Notes: generated from the letters alone by a model not told the origin. 64,000 bases of DNA from an uncultured Thiotrichaceae bacterium (GCA_937925855.1 CALAMO010000010.1:124001-188000); one strand, 5' to 3'. Counted from the first letter of the stretch, positions 1-10,080 are shown. Program-made: numbers and translations.

Positions 1-17
1 AGCAGGAGTAGCCCTTT

Positions 18-602
18 ATGTCTGATTTGCAACAACTCATATTACGCACAGATATTAGCGGTATGCCGTTGGAATGGATTCATTACCAAAGTGCAGTCAA
101 GCTGTATTACACCCAGCAGGTGGCTTATACCTGTGGTACACCATTGCTGGAGATTAAAGGCGGGATTAATGCCAAAACTGGGGTGCGCAGTGAATTAACC
201 TTAAATTCTATTATTGCCACGGTTGGCAGTAAGCAGCGGTTTTTTTCAGGCGCGTATGCGCCACCATTGAATAATCCCACTTTATTCAAACGCGATAACC
301 ATGTCTGCCTTTATTGTGGTAAGCATTACAACAGCTCGGCATTGTCGCGTGATCACATTATTCCGACGGTGAAAGGCGGCGAGGACATTTGGACTAATGT
401 GGTGACGGCGTGTAAGAGCTGCAACAGCCATAAGGGTGGCCGTACCCCAGAGCAGGCCGGCATGCCGCTGTTAGCGGTGCCGTTTATGCCGACCTATGCG
501 GAATATGTATTTCTTCAGGGCAGAAATATTTTGTCTGACCAAATGGAGTTTCTCAGTGCGCATTTTCCACGGGGCAGCTGCCTGCGTGAAAGGTGTCACT
601 GA
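18..602 (+). CDS. HNH endonuclease family protein
   Basis: This 194-residue protein carries an HNH nuclease domain in its second half. It has a CLYCG zinc knuckle near residue 98, an SRDHIIP core (the DH pair of the HNH motif) near residue 110, and a second CKSC knuckle followed by NSHKGGRTPEQA, the usual end of the fold. The first ~90 residues match no domain I recognise. Two zinc-binding CxxC pairs around the DH are typical of small stand-alone HNH proteins common in gammaproteobacteria, whose substrate is generally unknown. An AGGAG lies 8 bases before the ATG. The downstream gene starts 115 bases later behind a terminator-like hairpin, so this is probably a separate unit. No methylase or restriction partner is visible. 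Confidence 0.85.
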   Translation: MSDLQQLILRTDISGMPLEWIHYQSAVKLYYTQQVAYTCGTPLLEIKGGINAKTGVRSELTLNSIIATVGSKQRFFSGAYAPPLNNPTLFKRDNHVCLYCGKHYNSSALSRDHIIPTVKGGEDIWTNVVTACKSCNSHKGGRTPEQAGMPLLAVPFMPTYAEYVFLQGRNILSDQMEFLSAHFPRGSCLRERCH

Positions 603-643
603 TTGCCCTATGCTTTATTAGGCGTACCATACCCATCGTTGTC

Positions 644-668
644 ACACATAATGCGGGTATGTGTTTTT
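644..668 (+). terminator. Likely rho-independent terminator after the HNH gene
   Basis: A 7-bp perfect stem (ACACATA at 644-650 with TATGTGT at 658-664) and a 7-base loop run straight into five T residues. It lies 42 bases after the stop codon of the HNH gene. The stem is short and AU-rich, so it is probably weak. Confidence 0.5.
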
Positions 669-716
669 GATTGATGATAGGTGCTTGTGATTAATTAATT
701 GATAGGAGTAGGTGCA

Positions 717-1510
<794 letters not shown>

Positions 1511-1526
<16 letters not shown>

Positions 1527-2068
1527 CACTGCGCGGCCGCCTCGCCACTGGCGCATGTAAACTGCGGGTTTATGTGACTTTTCTGCTGATTGCTGCAGGG
1601 AGTACTGCCTGTGACCAGCCTAATTCTATGGCTTTGAATACCTTAGCTATCCCTGAGCGTGCTGAAACGGTTTATATCACTGATCAGATCTATGTGGCGG
1701 GCAATAGCCTGTCACTCTGGACGCAGGCGTCGGACGGCGGCGGCTGTCAGCTTCAGGTCGCCCAGGATAAGAGTCAGCATAATAGTAGCCAGCAGGTGCT
1801 AAAGCCCATGTCGCCCTGCTATTTTGTCAAATCACCGGGGTCAGACAAGGTACAAATCTTCCAACAGGACAAGACCACGCGCATTATCGCGGTATTAGGC
1901 ACAGGAGTGAAGGACGATGCCGCACAGCGCTGTGGCAGCGAAGTTCAGGGGCTTATTATCGACCGAAACGGTAAGGTGCGCTTATCTGATCATTTGTTGC
2001 AAGACAAGGTGTACTGTGCCGCCGGTGGACTAGATAACTTTCAATATTCCTTGTTTCACGGCTCCTAA
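1511..2068 (+). CDS. Small exported protein, candidate immunity partner of the amidase
   Basis: I recognise no family. The reading frame overlaps the end of the amidase gene. The likely start is TTG 1511 (GAGGA at 1497-1501) or GTG 1505, giving about 185 residues. Near residue 18 a basic residue precedes a hydrophobic stretch (VYVTFLLIAAG) ending in STAC, which reads as a signal peptide, possibly an atypical lipobox because Ser replaces the usual Leu at -3. The mature part (~145 residues) has four cysteines and a beta-rich look, unlike the helical Tai4 immunity proteins. Position directly behind a Tae4-like gene, coupling by overlap and predicted periplasmic location fit an immunity protein, but that role is inference from context. 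Confidence 0.5.
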
Positions 2069-2076
2069 GTCCGCGC

Positions 2077-2481
2077 TCAAAGTCTTAGCTCGGGAGCATG
2101 TGTTTTGCGCCTGAACCAGTTCAGTGTGGATAATACGCCGTTGCGGCTAACTAGCCAGCGTTCTAGCTGGTATTTGCCCGGAAACTGCATGATCGCAATG
2201 CCCACCATCACCGTCAGAATGCCTTGTCCGGGTAACACAAACATCGCCAGTCCGGCCAGTAGAATGCAAAAGCCAAGCGCATTACGCACAATATTATGTG
2301 GAGCAAACAGCATGCCTGCGGGTGCGTGGCTAGGCGGGCGCTGGAAATAGTCGGCTGGAATTTTTTTGATTAGCCAAGGTAGTAACAACAGAGAGAAAAC
2401 AAACATCAGGAGTGAAACAAGGCCCAGCCAGGTTAAGATTGCTTGGTACTGGCTGAGCCATGTGAGGGTTGTGTTGATCAT
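2077..2481 (-). CDS. PGPGW-type small membrane protein
   Basis: This 134-residue protein has two predicted membrane helices near the N-terminus (AILTWLGLVSLLMFVFSLLL) and two hydrophobic stretches in the middle around FVLPGQGILTVMVGIAIM. The LPGQGI turn corresponds to the PGPGW-type signature of a family of small uncharacterised inner-membrane proteins. A basic C-terminal tail follows. It converges on the upstream exported-protein gene with only 8 bases between the stops, and lies 39 bases downstream of amt on the same strand, so it may be co-transcribed with it. Function is unknown. Confidence 0.6.
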   Translation of the reverse strand: MINTTLTWLSQYQAILTWLGLVSLLMFVFSLLLLPWLIKKIPADYFQRPPSHAPAGMLFAPHNIVRNALGFCILLAGLAMFVLPGQGILTVMVGIAIMQFPGKYQLERWLVSRNGVLSTLNWFRRKTHAPELRL

Positions 2482-2520
2482 GGGCTTGAATCTAGCACAG
2501 ATGCAAGCGCCGATCCTAGT

Positions 2521-3714
2521 CTACATTTCGGGACTGGCTTTGATTTTGTGAATGCTCAGATCCGCGCCCTGGTGTTCTTCTTCCTCAGTCAGGCGAATAC
2601 CCACCGTCTTTTTCAACGCACCATAAACAATAAAGCCTGCTGCGGTGGCGAAAGCTACGCCCATGAGCGTACCGGCCAACTGTGCCATGAAGCTAACCCC
2701 GCCCATACCACCGAGGGCTTCCAAACCAAAAATACCTGCTGCAATACCACCCCAGGCACCACAGATACCGTGTAACGGCCAGACGCCAAGGACATCATCA
2801 ATTTTCCAGCGGTTCTGTGCAGCAGTGAAGGCCCAAACAAACAGCGCACCGGCGATTAAGCCAGTGATTAAGGCACCCAAGGGATGCATCAGGTCAGAAC
2901 CCGCACAGACTGCGACCAAGCCCGCTAGCGGGCCGTTATGCACAAAGCCGGGATCATTTTTGCCGAATACAACGGCGGCCAAAATGCCACCGACCATGGC
3001 CATCAATGAGTTAATCGCGACCAGCCCACTAATACCTTCTATCGCCTGGGCGGAGACGACGTTAAAGCCAAACCAGCCAACGCTCAGCGTCCATGCGCCC
3101 AGGGCGAGAAATGGAATGCTGGAAGGAGGGTGGGCCGACATAGGCTGTCCTTTCTGATTGTAGCGGCCCCGTCTTGCACCCAGCATGACCACGGCCCCCA
3201 GCGCCAGCCAGCCGCCCATGGCGTGAACCACTATGGATCCAGCGAAATCATGGAAGGCTGCGCCAAACGTTGATTCAAACAGGGCCTGTATGCCGAGTGC
3301 GCCGTTCCAAACAACACCTTCAAATAGAGGATAAATCAGCGCGACTAGTATAAATGTCGCGGCTACCTGTGGGTAAAATTTTGCTCGTTCTGCAATACCC
3401 CCGGAGATAATGGCTGGGATAGCGGCTGCAAACGTCAACAGGAAGAAAAACTTCACTAATTCATAACCATTTTTTTCAGCGAGTATATTTGCGCTTTCAA
3501 AAAAACCGACCTGATAGGCGATATAATAGCCAATAAAAAAATAGGCAATGGTTGATACTGCAAAATCGGCTATAATTTTAACCAGTGCATTGACCTGATT
3601 TTTGTGGCGCACCGTGCCGACTTCCAAAAAAGCAAAACCTGCGTGCATAGCGAGTACCATTACAGCGCCAATGAGAACAAACAGGGTATCTAATGCTGAG
3701 ACAACGTTTTCCAT
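2521..3714 (-). CDS. amt: Ammonium transporter Amt
   Basis: This 397-residue Amt/Mep/Rh-family channel conducts ammonium across the inner membrane under nitrogen limitation. About eleven hydrophobic helices are readable. Family landmarks include MHAGFAFLEVGTVRHKN near the N-terminus, DFAGSIVVHAMGG in the middle (the Asp and His region of the conduction pathway), and DDVLGVWPLHGICGAWGG toward the C-terminus. There is no obvious cleavable signal peptide, unlike E. coli AmtB, and no glnK gene is adjacent, so the usual glnK-amtB pairing is broken here. Two NtrC-like operators lie 170-210 bases upstream. Confidence 0.96.
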   Translation of the reverse strand: MENVVSALDTLFVLIGAVMVLAMHAGFAFLEVGTVRHKNQVNALVKIIADFAVSTIAYFFIGYYIAYQVGFFESANILAEKNGYELVKFFFLLTFAAAIPAIISGGIAERAKFYPQVAATFILVALIYPLFEGVVWNGALGIQALFESTFGAAFHDFAGSIVVHAMGGWLALGAVVMLGARRGRYNQKGQPMSAHPPSSIPFLALGAWTLSVGWFGFNVVSAQAIEGISGLVAINSLMAMVGGILAAVVFGKNDPGFVHNGPLAGLVAVCAGSDLMHPLGALITGLIAGALFVWAFTAAQNRWKIDDVLGVWPLHGICGAWGGIAAGIFGLEALGGMGGVSFMAQLAGTLMGVAFATAAGFIVYGALKKTVGIRLTEEEEHQGADLSIHKIKASPEM

Positions 3715-3771
3715 CCTATAACCTCTGTGGAGATAACGGTTAAAAATTTAAGCGGCTATCATTAATGATGG

Positions 3772-3788
3772 TGCTGTGACTTGACCAG
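3772..3788 (-). promoter_or_regulatory. Weak sigma-54-like promoter candidate for amt
   Basis: Read on the minus strand, a GG-N10-GC spacing occurs (TGGTCAAGTCACAGCA), with the -24 GG at 3785-3786 and the -12 GC at 3773-3774. It lies about 58 bases before the amt start and 100-150 bases downstream of the two NtrC-like sites, the expected geometry for an NtrC-activated promoter. Outside the invariant GG and GC the match to consensus is poor. Confidence 0.35.
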
Positions 3789-3885
3789 TTTTTTCTGAGC
3801 GCGCGCGCTGGTTTTTAACGGCTTTGCGTTCAATTAGCAAAAATTCAGCTCAATTATTCACTGAAATTGTGCATGATGTGATTAA

Positions 3886-3924
3886 AGCACTGAATTGGTG
3901 AATTATTTGCACCAATTCAGTGCT
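3886..3924. promoter_or_regulatory. Paired NtrC-like operators between amt and the divergent gene
   Basis: A perfect 15-bp inverted repeat (arms 3886-3900 and 3910-3924, 9-base spacer) is made of two NtrC-type sites. The left is GCACTGAATTGGTGA and the right is GCACCAATTCAGTGC. Both fit the GCAC-N7-GTGC pattern of NtrC boxes, and the left resembles the site upstream of E. coli glnA as I recall it. The rest of the 344-base gap between amt and the divergent membrane-protein gene holds a perfect -10 box TATAAT at 3997-4002 facing the latter, with no good -35. No gene is evident in the gap. Confidence 0.6.
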
Positions 3925-4058
3925 GCTCTGCGGCTAGGTGAGTGGGCAAATTTGTGAGTTGCCCCGTAATATTCTGGCTGTGTTGGCAGAAAGCCTTATA
4001 ATAGGAGCGTGCTAAATGAAATCCCTGAATTTAATGTTATGACCGCTGGAATTAGCCG

Positions 4059-4523
4059 ATGCCTTCCCTGTTGTTAAGCCGCTTACCGATTGCCTCGCCC
4101 GCACTATTTTTGGGCGGATTGCTGTGGGTGGCCGCCTTTTGGCTGCCGGTTTTTGAAACGCCGGAGCGGACAATTGTCGGCTATTGGGTATTTGCGACTG
4201 GCTGGATGGGTGCTGTTATCTTTCAGTTCGCTTGGTACGCGAACCTACTAATGCTGATGGCGGTCATTATGATGTATTCCGCCCCAGTGCGAGCCACCTT
4301 GCTTGCTGCATTCGGCTTACTGGTTGCGACCCAGGCTTTCTGGTTTAACACGCTGCCGGGCACCACCCAAAGCACTGAAATCATTGAGCAGGGCCTCGGG
4401 TTCTGGTTTTGGTACGGGAGTATTTTTTTGCTCGGACTTGGGGTCGTGTTTGGTTCTGATGAGTTGACAGAACAAGCGCATAAGGCGTCAACTAGACAGG
4501 CGCAGGTGCAGCACGGTGATTAA
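4059..4523 (+). CDS. Small integral membrane protein, function unknown
   Basis: I do not recognise this 154-residue protein. It has four to five hydrophobic segments: ALFLGGLLWVAAFWLPVF, IVGYWVFATGWMGAVIF, WYANLLMLMAVIMMY, a helix around VRATLLAAFGLLVATQAF, and FWFWYGSIFLLGLGVVFG. A short polar, basic tail is likely cytoplasmic. It is rich in Trp and Phe. The gene is divergent from amt and shares the intergenic region holding the NtrC-like sites, so nitrogen control is possible but unproven. Its 3' end lies 22 bases from the convergent SCP2-like gene. Confidence 0.65.
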   Translation: MPSLLLSRLPIASPALFLGGLLWVAAFWLPVFETPERTIVGYWVFATGWMGAVIFQFAWYANLLMLMAVIMMYSAPVRATLLAAFGLLVATQAFWFNTLPGTTQSTEIIEQGLGFWFWYGSIFLLGLGVVFGSDELTEQAHKASTRQAQVQHGD

Positions 4524-4545
4524 GCTATGGTCTATACTGCGCCTG

Positions 4546-4950
4546 TTACTCCGTTTCAATACGTTTCATTAAGCTCAGTGCTTTAGCAAAGGCCTGACCT
4601 AATGTTGGGTTTTTAAGCATGTCCTTGTAATCACCCCTCACAAATTCTAATTTGCCCGTGGTGCAAGCAATACCTAGTCCGGTGAGGCCAATGCCTTTAG
4701 ACACCCATTGCATCCAGTGTTTGCGAGAGGCCCGCATATCCCAGTCTAATGCTTCGCCAGCATAAGCGCCACAGCTGACGCATTCCCCCGCCTCAATGAC
4801 GAAAACTCCGCTGGGCTCGTCTTCATTTTTGAAACCGCAGGCAATAATGCCACTAAAATCTATATCGGCAAGGCGTTCTTTTACACCAGGTTCATTATTC
4901 CAATGTGTTTGTAATTCTTTGATCCATATGGGGGAAAATAACTTCGACAT
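4546..4950 (-). CDS. SCP2 sterol-transfer family protein
   Basis: This 134-residue, single-domain protein has the layout of bacterial SCP2-like proteins. It opens with FSPIWIKELQTHWNNEP, continues with GECVSCGAYAGEALDWDMRA, and ends with GLTGLGIACTTGKLEFVRGDY followed by a short helix. These fold into a lipid-binding alpha/beta domain; the ligand in bacteria is generally unknown. No signal peptide is seen, so it should be cytoplasmic. It stands alone between two plus-strand genes. Confidence 0.75.
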   Translation of the reverse strand: MSKLFSPIWIKELQTHWNNEPGVKERLADIDFSGIIACGFKNEDEPSGVFVIEAGECVSCGAYAGEALDWDMRASRKHWMQWVSKGIGLTGLGIACTTGKLEFVRGDYKDMLKNPTLGQAFAKALSLMKRIETE

Positions 4951-5076
4951 GCGCTACTCGCTTATAAGTTTTGTATAGACGTTAGTCTAGGTCTTGTAAT
5001 AGTTAATAGTCAGATGACAGGGAGTGTTATATCCTTCGTTGTACTATTTCGCAATACTGTTATGTTTATAATCCAA

Positions 5077-6750
5077 ATGAAACTGATTAATAAAATTGCA
5101 CTAACAGGTTTGGTTGCACTTATCTGTTCGGTGTTTTCTCTGACCGCTGCGGCTGAAGATAATAACAATGAAGCACTGGCAGTGACCGTGGTGATGCTGG
5201 AAACGGTGGCCTCTAAGCGACAGCGTGATGTGGAGGCTGAGCTGGTGAGTGTCAATGACGCCGCCATAAACGCCGAAGTGACCGCGCGCGTCACAGAAAT
5301 CAATGTCCGAGTGGGTGATCAGGTACAGACCAGCGACGTGCTGGCGCGCCTTGAATGCCGGGATTTTGAGGTGGCACTGCGTCAAGCGACTGCCGGTGCA
5401 GCGACCGTTAGAGCGCGGATTGCGGCCACAGCAGCGCGTGCTGAGGCGGCGGAGTCGCGTGCTGACGCCGCAGCGGAGCGGGCAGCAGCGGCGCTGGCAC
5501 GGGTCAGAGTTGCGGTTTCGCAGGTGAGGGCCAATGAATTTCAGGTGCAAGCTGCTGCCTCACAGGTGCAAGCGGCGCAGGCGCGAGTCAGCGGTGCGTC
5601 GGCCAGAGCGAAAGCGACGACCGCCACTATGAATGCCAGCGGCACGCGGATAAATACGGTGAAATCCAGAGCGAATACCGCTAAAGCACAGGCAGCGGCA
5701 GCACAGGCGCGAATACCGGCAGCGCAGAGCCAGCTGAGCGTGACACAAGCCCAGCTAAAGCGAAATCAGCAGTTACGGGCACAACAATTAATTGCCGCGA
5801 ATGTGCTGGAGCAGTCGCAGGCCAGTGTTGAGTCCGCGCGCAGTTCATTACGTGCCGCTCAGGCAGATGCCACCGCCGCCCAAGCTGCCGTGGTAACAGC
5901 CAATGCTGAGATTAGTACGGCGGGCAGTGATTTTCGTGCGGCCCAAGCGCAGATGGAGGCCAGCAACGCGGATGTCGCCAGTTCGCAGGCGGAGATCGTG
6001 ATTAACGAATCCAATGTTGCGGCAGTGCGGGCTGGGGTGGAAACGGCGCAGTCCAATGCCGATGTGTCTGCGGCCGAAGCGGCGGTGGCTGATGCGGATG
6101 TTGTGACCGCACAGTCGGAGTGGGCTGCCGCCAAAGCGGATCTTATGGCGGCGGAAACTGAGCTGGAAACGGCGCTGGCGCAGGTCGAAGCTGCTGACAT
6201 TGTGGTGGCGCGCTGTGAAATAACCGCGCCGTTCTCTGGCCAGATCACGGCACGCGCCTTGCAGCTCGGGCAGGTGGCCGCACCCGGTGCGCTGGCTTTT
6301 CAGATTTTACAAACGGATGAAATGGAGGTCAGCGTGCAGCTGTCTGCCGAAGCTATTCGTGCTGAAGCGGAGAGTGAGCAGACCTTATTCATCGTGGGTG
6401 ACGAAGCGCTGGCCGTTGAACGGCGCGCAGTGATTGCGCGGGTTGATCAGGCGACGGGTACACAGGAAGTGCGCTTTAAAGTTAATGACTTACACGGCTT
6501 TCCTGTTGGGCAAAGTGGTCGTTTGCGCTGGCAGAGTAAGCTGTCCTCGCTGCCGCCTAATTGGCTGGTGCGGCGCGATGGTGAGCTAGGCATTATGTTG
6601 GCGGTTGGCGATAAAGCACAGTTTGAGCCGCTGACTAACGCACAAGAGGGGCAGCCTGTACGGGTTGATTTACCGCCTGATACACGGCTTATTGATGCTA
6701 ACCGTCTACGTGCGCGTGACGGTCAGAAAATCCAATATGAGCAGCCATGA
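5077..6750 (+). CDS. RND efflux periplasmic adaptor (HlyD/MFP) with very long hairpin
   Basis: This periplasmic adaptor of a tripartite efflux pump begins with a signal peptide (MKLINKIALTGLVALICSVF then SLTAAAE). A first lipoyl half (INVRVGDQVQTSDVLARLEC) precedes about 285 alanine-rich residues of predicted coiled coil. The second half-motif, CEITAPFSGQITAR, and beta-barrel and membrane-proximal sections follow. Typical AcrA-type hairpins are near 70 residues, so this one is several times longer. Starts at 5014 or 5062 are also open, but 5077 gives the cleanest signal peptide; none has a strong ribosome site. The RND permease follows 100 bases downstream. No outer-membrane TolC-type gene is in the window. 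Confidence 0.85.
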   Translation: MKLINKIALTGLVALICSVFSLTAAAEDNNNEALAVTVVMLETVASKRQRDVEAELVSVNDAAINAEVTARVTEINVRVGDQVQTSDVLARLECRDFEVALRQATAGAATVRARIAATAARAEAAESRADAAAERAAAALARVRVAVSQVRANEFQVQAAASQVQAAQARVSGASARAKATTATMNASGTRINTVKSRANTAKAQAAAAQARIPAAQSQLSVTQAQLKRNQQLRAQQLIAANVLEQSQASVESARSSLRAAQADATAAQAAVVTANAEISTAGSDFRAAQAQMEASNADVASSQAEIVINESNVAAVRAGVETAQSNADVSAAEAAVADADVVTAQSEWAAAKADLMAAETELETALAQVEAADIVVARCEITAPFSGQITARALQLGQVAAPGALAFQILQTDEMEVSVQLSAEAIRAEAESEQTLFIVGDEALAVERRAVIARVDQATGTQEVRFKVNDLHGFPVGQSGRLRWQSKLSSLPPNWLVRRDGELGIMLAVGDKAQFEPLTNAQEGQPVRVDLPPDTRLIDANRLRARDGQKIQYEQP

Positions 6751-6850
6751 TGCCGATAAAAATGTATAGCAATTTACGGTATAGCCATTTACTGTGGCCG
6801 CTTTCCTGTGTTCGTTCTTTTCCTGCAATTTTAAAAGACGGAGCTGACTG

Positions 6851-9800
6851 ATGTATGCCCGTTTATTGCAAAATCATGTGCTCGCCAATCTGACTTTTGT
6901 GTTGGTGTTGGTGATTGGATTGATCGCCTACAACAGCATGCCGCGTCAGCAAGACCCCACGATTAACTTTAACTGGATTTCAGTCGCGACGGTGCTGCCA
7001 GGGGCGAGTGCGGAAGATGTTGAAAAGCGCGTGACCGATCCGTTGGAAGACGCGATTCGCGGCATCGCTGACATTAAATTTGCCTCCAGCAACAGCCGCG
7101 AAAATATTTCTAGCCTGCTGATACGTTTTAACGACATCGATGAGCGCACCTTCGATAAGCGCATCGCCGATTTGCGGCGTGAAATTCAGAATGTAGCCGA
7201 TACCTTGCCGGAAGAAACGCTGGATTCTGAAATCATTGAGATCACTACCGCGAATGCGTTTCCTGCGGCAATGATTGCGGTGCAAGGGGTGGGTGATGAT
7301 GAAAATTTACGCATTCAAGCGCGCAATATTGAAAAAGCGATTGAGCAAATTAAAGGCGTGGATCGAGTTGATCCTACCGGACTAGATGATCCTGAAATTC
7401 AGGTGTTATTTGATACTGAGGCCTTGGAATCACTCAGCCTGACACCTGGCCAACTGGTGGATACGATTCAGGGTTGGTTCCAAGATTTATCGGCTGGCGT
7501 GCTGGATGTTGAAGGCCAAAGCTGGTTAGTACGCCTAGTTGGTAAAACTAATGATCCGGCGCTGTTGGGTGATATGCCAGTGCAGGGCCTTGGGCGCGAA
7601 GTCCCATTATCTAGACTAGCGACTATCCAGCGCGCCCGTTCTGAAGCGAGTCAGGAAGTGCGTCTCCTGGGCGAGCCCGCCATTATGCTGGCGGTGATGA
7701 AGCAGGATAAGAGCAATATTTTGCAGCTGGTCGAGCGCCTCAAGACCTATATCGCAGACCGCAATCGGTTCACTGATGTGACCGGGGTTAAGCTGGTGCT
7801 GATTGATGACCAGACCATTCCAACGCGGGAAGCGATTAACATTATGGAAAGTAATGCGCTGATCGGTTTGCTGCTGGTGCTGTTTGTGGCCTGGCTGTTT
7901 CTTGGTTTGCGCATTGCCATTTTGACGGCGATTGCGATTCCTTTCATTCTGGCGGCGACTTTTTGGGTGCTGTCGATGAAAGGAGAGACGCTGAATGTGA
8001 CGGTGTTACTCGGTGTGGTCATCGTGTTGGGCATGCTGGTGGATGATGCTGTGGTGGTGGTGGAGTCGATTTACTATCGGCTACAGCGTGGGGCAACGCC
8101 GATTGATGCGGCAGTGGGAGCGATTAATGAGATTGCACTCCCAGTGACGACGGCGGTTTTAACCACGATTGCGGCTTTTTTGCCCTTGATGCTGCTGCCG
8201 GGGATTCTGGGTGAGTTCATGCGGGTCATTCCGATGGTGGTGTCGATTGCGCTGGCGATTAGTTTGATTGAGGCGTTCTGGATGTTGCCCGCACACGTGG
8301 GGGTGGCCAAGGTTGATTTCAACAATCCAGGGCGCGTGCAACGTTTCCGTGAGCGCGCTACCCGCTGGATTCAGATTAAGTACGCTAAGCTGTTAATGCG
8401 CGCGCTGCGTTGGCCGATACTTACCCTAGTATTGATTGTTTCACTGTTTGGCAGTTCGCTCGGTATTGTGGGAATGGGTTTAATACCGATGAATTTCTTT
8501 GCTTCCGATAATCTGCGCCTGTTCTACGTTAATGTCGAAATGCCTAGCTCGACGCCGCTGAACGAAACCATGGCAAAAACTATGGAGGTGGAAGAGAGGA
8601 TTCGGGCGAATGTACAGCCTAATGATGTGCGCTCCATTTTGTCCTATGCCGGGCAGCGTTTTACCGAGACTGAACCCTTGTTTGGGGAGCGCTATGGTCA
8701 GATTGTGGTGAGCTTAAAGCCGGTTTCAGAAGGCTCACGCGAGGTAAAAGCCATTATCGATGGGATGCGTGCCGCAGTGACCAGCGTGCTTGGGCCGGTG
8801 GATATCAATTTCCTTGAACTAGCGGGTGGGCCACCGTCGGCGAAACCGATCAGTGTCAAAGTACGCGGTGATGTCTATGAAGAAATTGAAGCCGCTGCCG
8901 CTAAGTTGCGGGCGGTATTAGATGCCCACCCGGCGATTAAAGATGTCAGTGATGATGCTAGCCCGGGGCGGATGGAAATGACGCTGCGGCTGCGCCATGA
9001 GGTGATTCGTCGTGCCGGAATTGCGCCACGTGAAGTGGTGCGCACGCTGCGATTATTAGTCGATGGTGATGTGGTCGCTGATATGCAAAGTGAAGGTGAG
9101 AAGCTGGAACTGCGGGTGAAAGCCGATTTGGGTAACTATCAGTCCGTGACGGATTTGCTGGGCTTCCGTATGCCGCTGCCGGGTGGTGGATCAATGGTGC
9201 TGCGTGATCTCGTGTATGAGGAGCGTGGGGTGTCCTTAGGTAATATCCGCCACTATAATTTCCGGCGAGCCATTACGCTGGAGGCGGATCTGGTGGAGCG
9301 CCCAGATGCGCCGCGCGCGGCGTGCGGTGGTAAGCCGGAGGATATTGACTATACGGTGTGTCCGATGGATACCGTGCAGGCGAATAATATGCTGAAGGCT
9401 GCCTGGGAACAGCATCAGGCGGATTTCCCGGATATAGACCTGGATTTTTCTGGGCAGCTGGATGATATACAGGAGAGCTTGGATTCGATTGGCGTGCTCT
9501 TTCTGTTTGGGGTCGGGCTGATGTACCTGATTCTAGGCACGCAGTTCGGCAGTTACTGGCAGCCGCTGATGATTCTGTTTACAGTGCCAATGGCGTTTAC
9601 CGGTGTGGTTTTTGGGCTATTGGTCACCCAAAACCCGCTGAGTCTTTATACCCTTTATGGCGTAGTGGCACTGGCGGGTATTGCGGTGAACGCGGCGATT
9701 GTGCTGATCTCGGCGGCTAATGACCGGCGTAAGCGCGGTATGAGCGTTTTGCATGCCACAGTGTATGCGGCGCGGCGGCGAGTCATTCCGATTATGATTA

Positions 9801-10042
9801 CGACGCTGACCACGATCGCTGGCCTTTTTTCGCTGGCGACAGGCCTGGGTGGACAGTCCTTAATCTGGGGGCCGGTGGCAACGGCGATTGTTTGGGGGGT
9901 GGGATTCTCGACGCTGTTGACGTTGTTTGCCGTACCGTTGCTGTATCGTTTGTCGAATCGGCGCTGGCGGCGCAAGCCCAGAAAACCAAAGCCAGAAAAA
10001 GTGAAACTTAGTGATCCCTTCAAACGGCCCTACGAGCTATAA
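6851..10042 (+). CDS. RND efflux transporter permease
   Basis: This 1063-residue inner-membrane pump of the AcrB/MexF superfamily is a proton-driven exporter and partner of the preceding adaptor. The first helix (LANLTFVLVLVIGLIAYNSM) is followed by a large periplasmic loop, a helix cluster containing the proton-relay pair in GMLVDDAVVVVESIYYRL, a second large loop, and a final helix cluster ending in a basic tail. The length matches the family. A cysteine pair around residues 820-835 (AACGG and YTVCPMD) lies in the second periplasmic loop and may form a disulfide. GGAG precedes the ATG. The substrate cannot be read from sequence. The gene converges with the SPOR gene 38 bases later. Confidence 0.93.
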   Translation: MYARLLQNHVLANLTFVLVLVIGLIAYNSMPRQQDPTINFNWISVATVLPGASAEDVEKRVTDPLEDAIRGIADIKFASSNSRENISSLLIRFNDIDERTFDKRIADLRREIQNVADTLPEETLDSEIIEITTANAFPAAMIAVQGVGDDENLRIQARNIEKAIEQIKGVDRVDPTGLDDPEIQVLFDTEALESLSLTPGQLVDTIQGWFQDLSAGVLDVEGQSWLVRLVGKTNDPALLGDMPVQGLGREVPLSRLATIQRARSEASQEVRLLGEPAIMLAVMKQDKSNILQLVERLKTYIADRNRFTDVTGVKLVLIDDQTIPTREAINIMESNALIGLLLVLFVAWLFLGLRIAILTAIAIPFILAATFWVLSMKGETLNVTVLLGVVIVLGMLVDDAVVVVESIYYRLQRGATPIDAAVGAINEIALPVTTAVLTTIAAFLPLMLLPGILGEFMRVIPMVVSIALAISLIEAFWMLPAHVGVAKVDFNNPGRVQRFRERATRWIQIKYAKLLMRALRWPILTLVLIVSLFGSSLGIVGMGLIPMNFFASDNLRLFYVNVEMPSSTPLNETMAKTMEVEERIRANVQPNDVRSILSYAGQRFTETEPLFGERYGQIVVSLKPVSEGSREVKAIIDGMRAAVTSVLGPVDINFLELAGGPPSAKPISVKVRGDVYEEIEAAAAKLRAVLDAHPAIKDVSDDASPGRMEMTLRLRHEVIRRAGIAPREVVRTLRLLVDGDVVADMQSEGEKLELRVKADLGNYQSVTDLLGFRMPLPGGGSMVLRDLVYEERGVSLGNIRHYNFRRAITLEADLVERPDAPRAACGGKPEDIDYTVCPMDTVQANNMLKAAWEQHQADFPDIDLDFSGQLDDIQESLDSIGVLFLFGVGLMYLILGTQFGSYWQPLMILFTVPMAFTGVVFGLLVTQNPLSLYTLYGVVALAGIAVNAAIVLISAANDRRKRGMSVLHATVYAARRRVIPIMITTLTTIAGLFSLATGLGGQSLIWGPVATAIVWGVGFSTLLTLFAVPLLYRLSNRRWRRKPRKPKPEKVKLSDPFKRPYEL

Positions 10043-10080
10043 GGGATGGCGAGTCAGCAGCCTGTAGTGACAGTGGGGGT

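Noticed and set aside
4016-4042. Eight-codon upstream frame before the membrane-protein gene at 4059
   Set aside because: It is too short to judge, with no run of one amino acid or attenuator structure; chance occurrence is likely.
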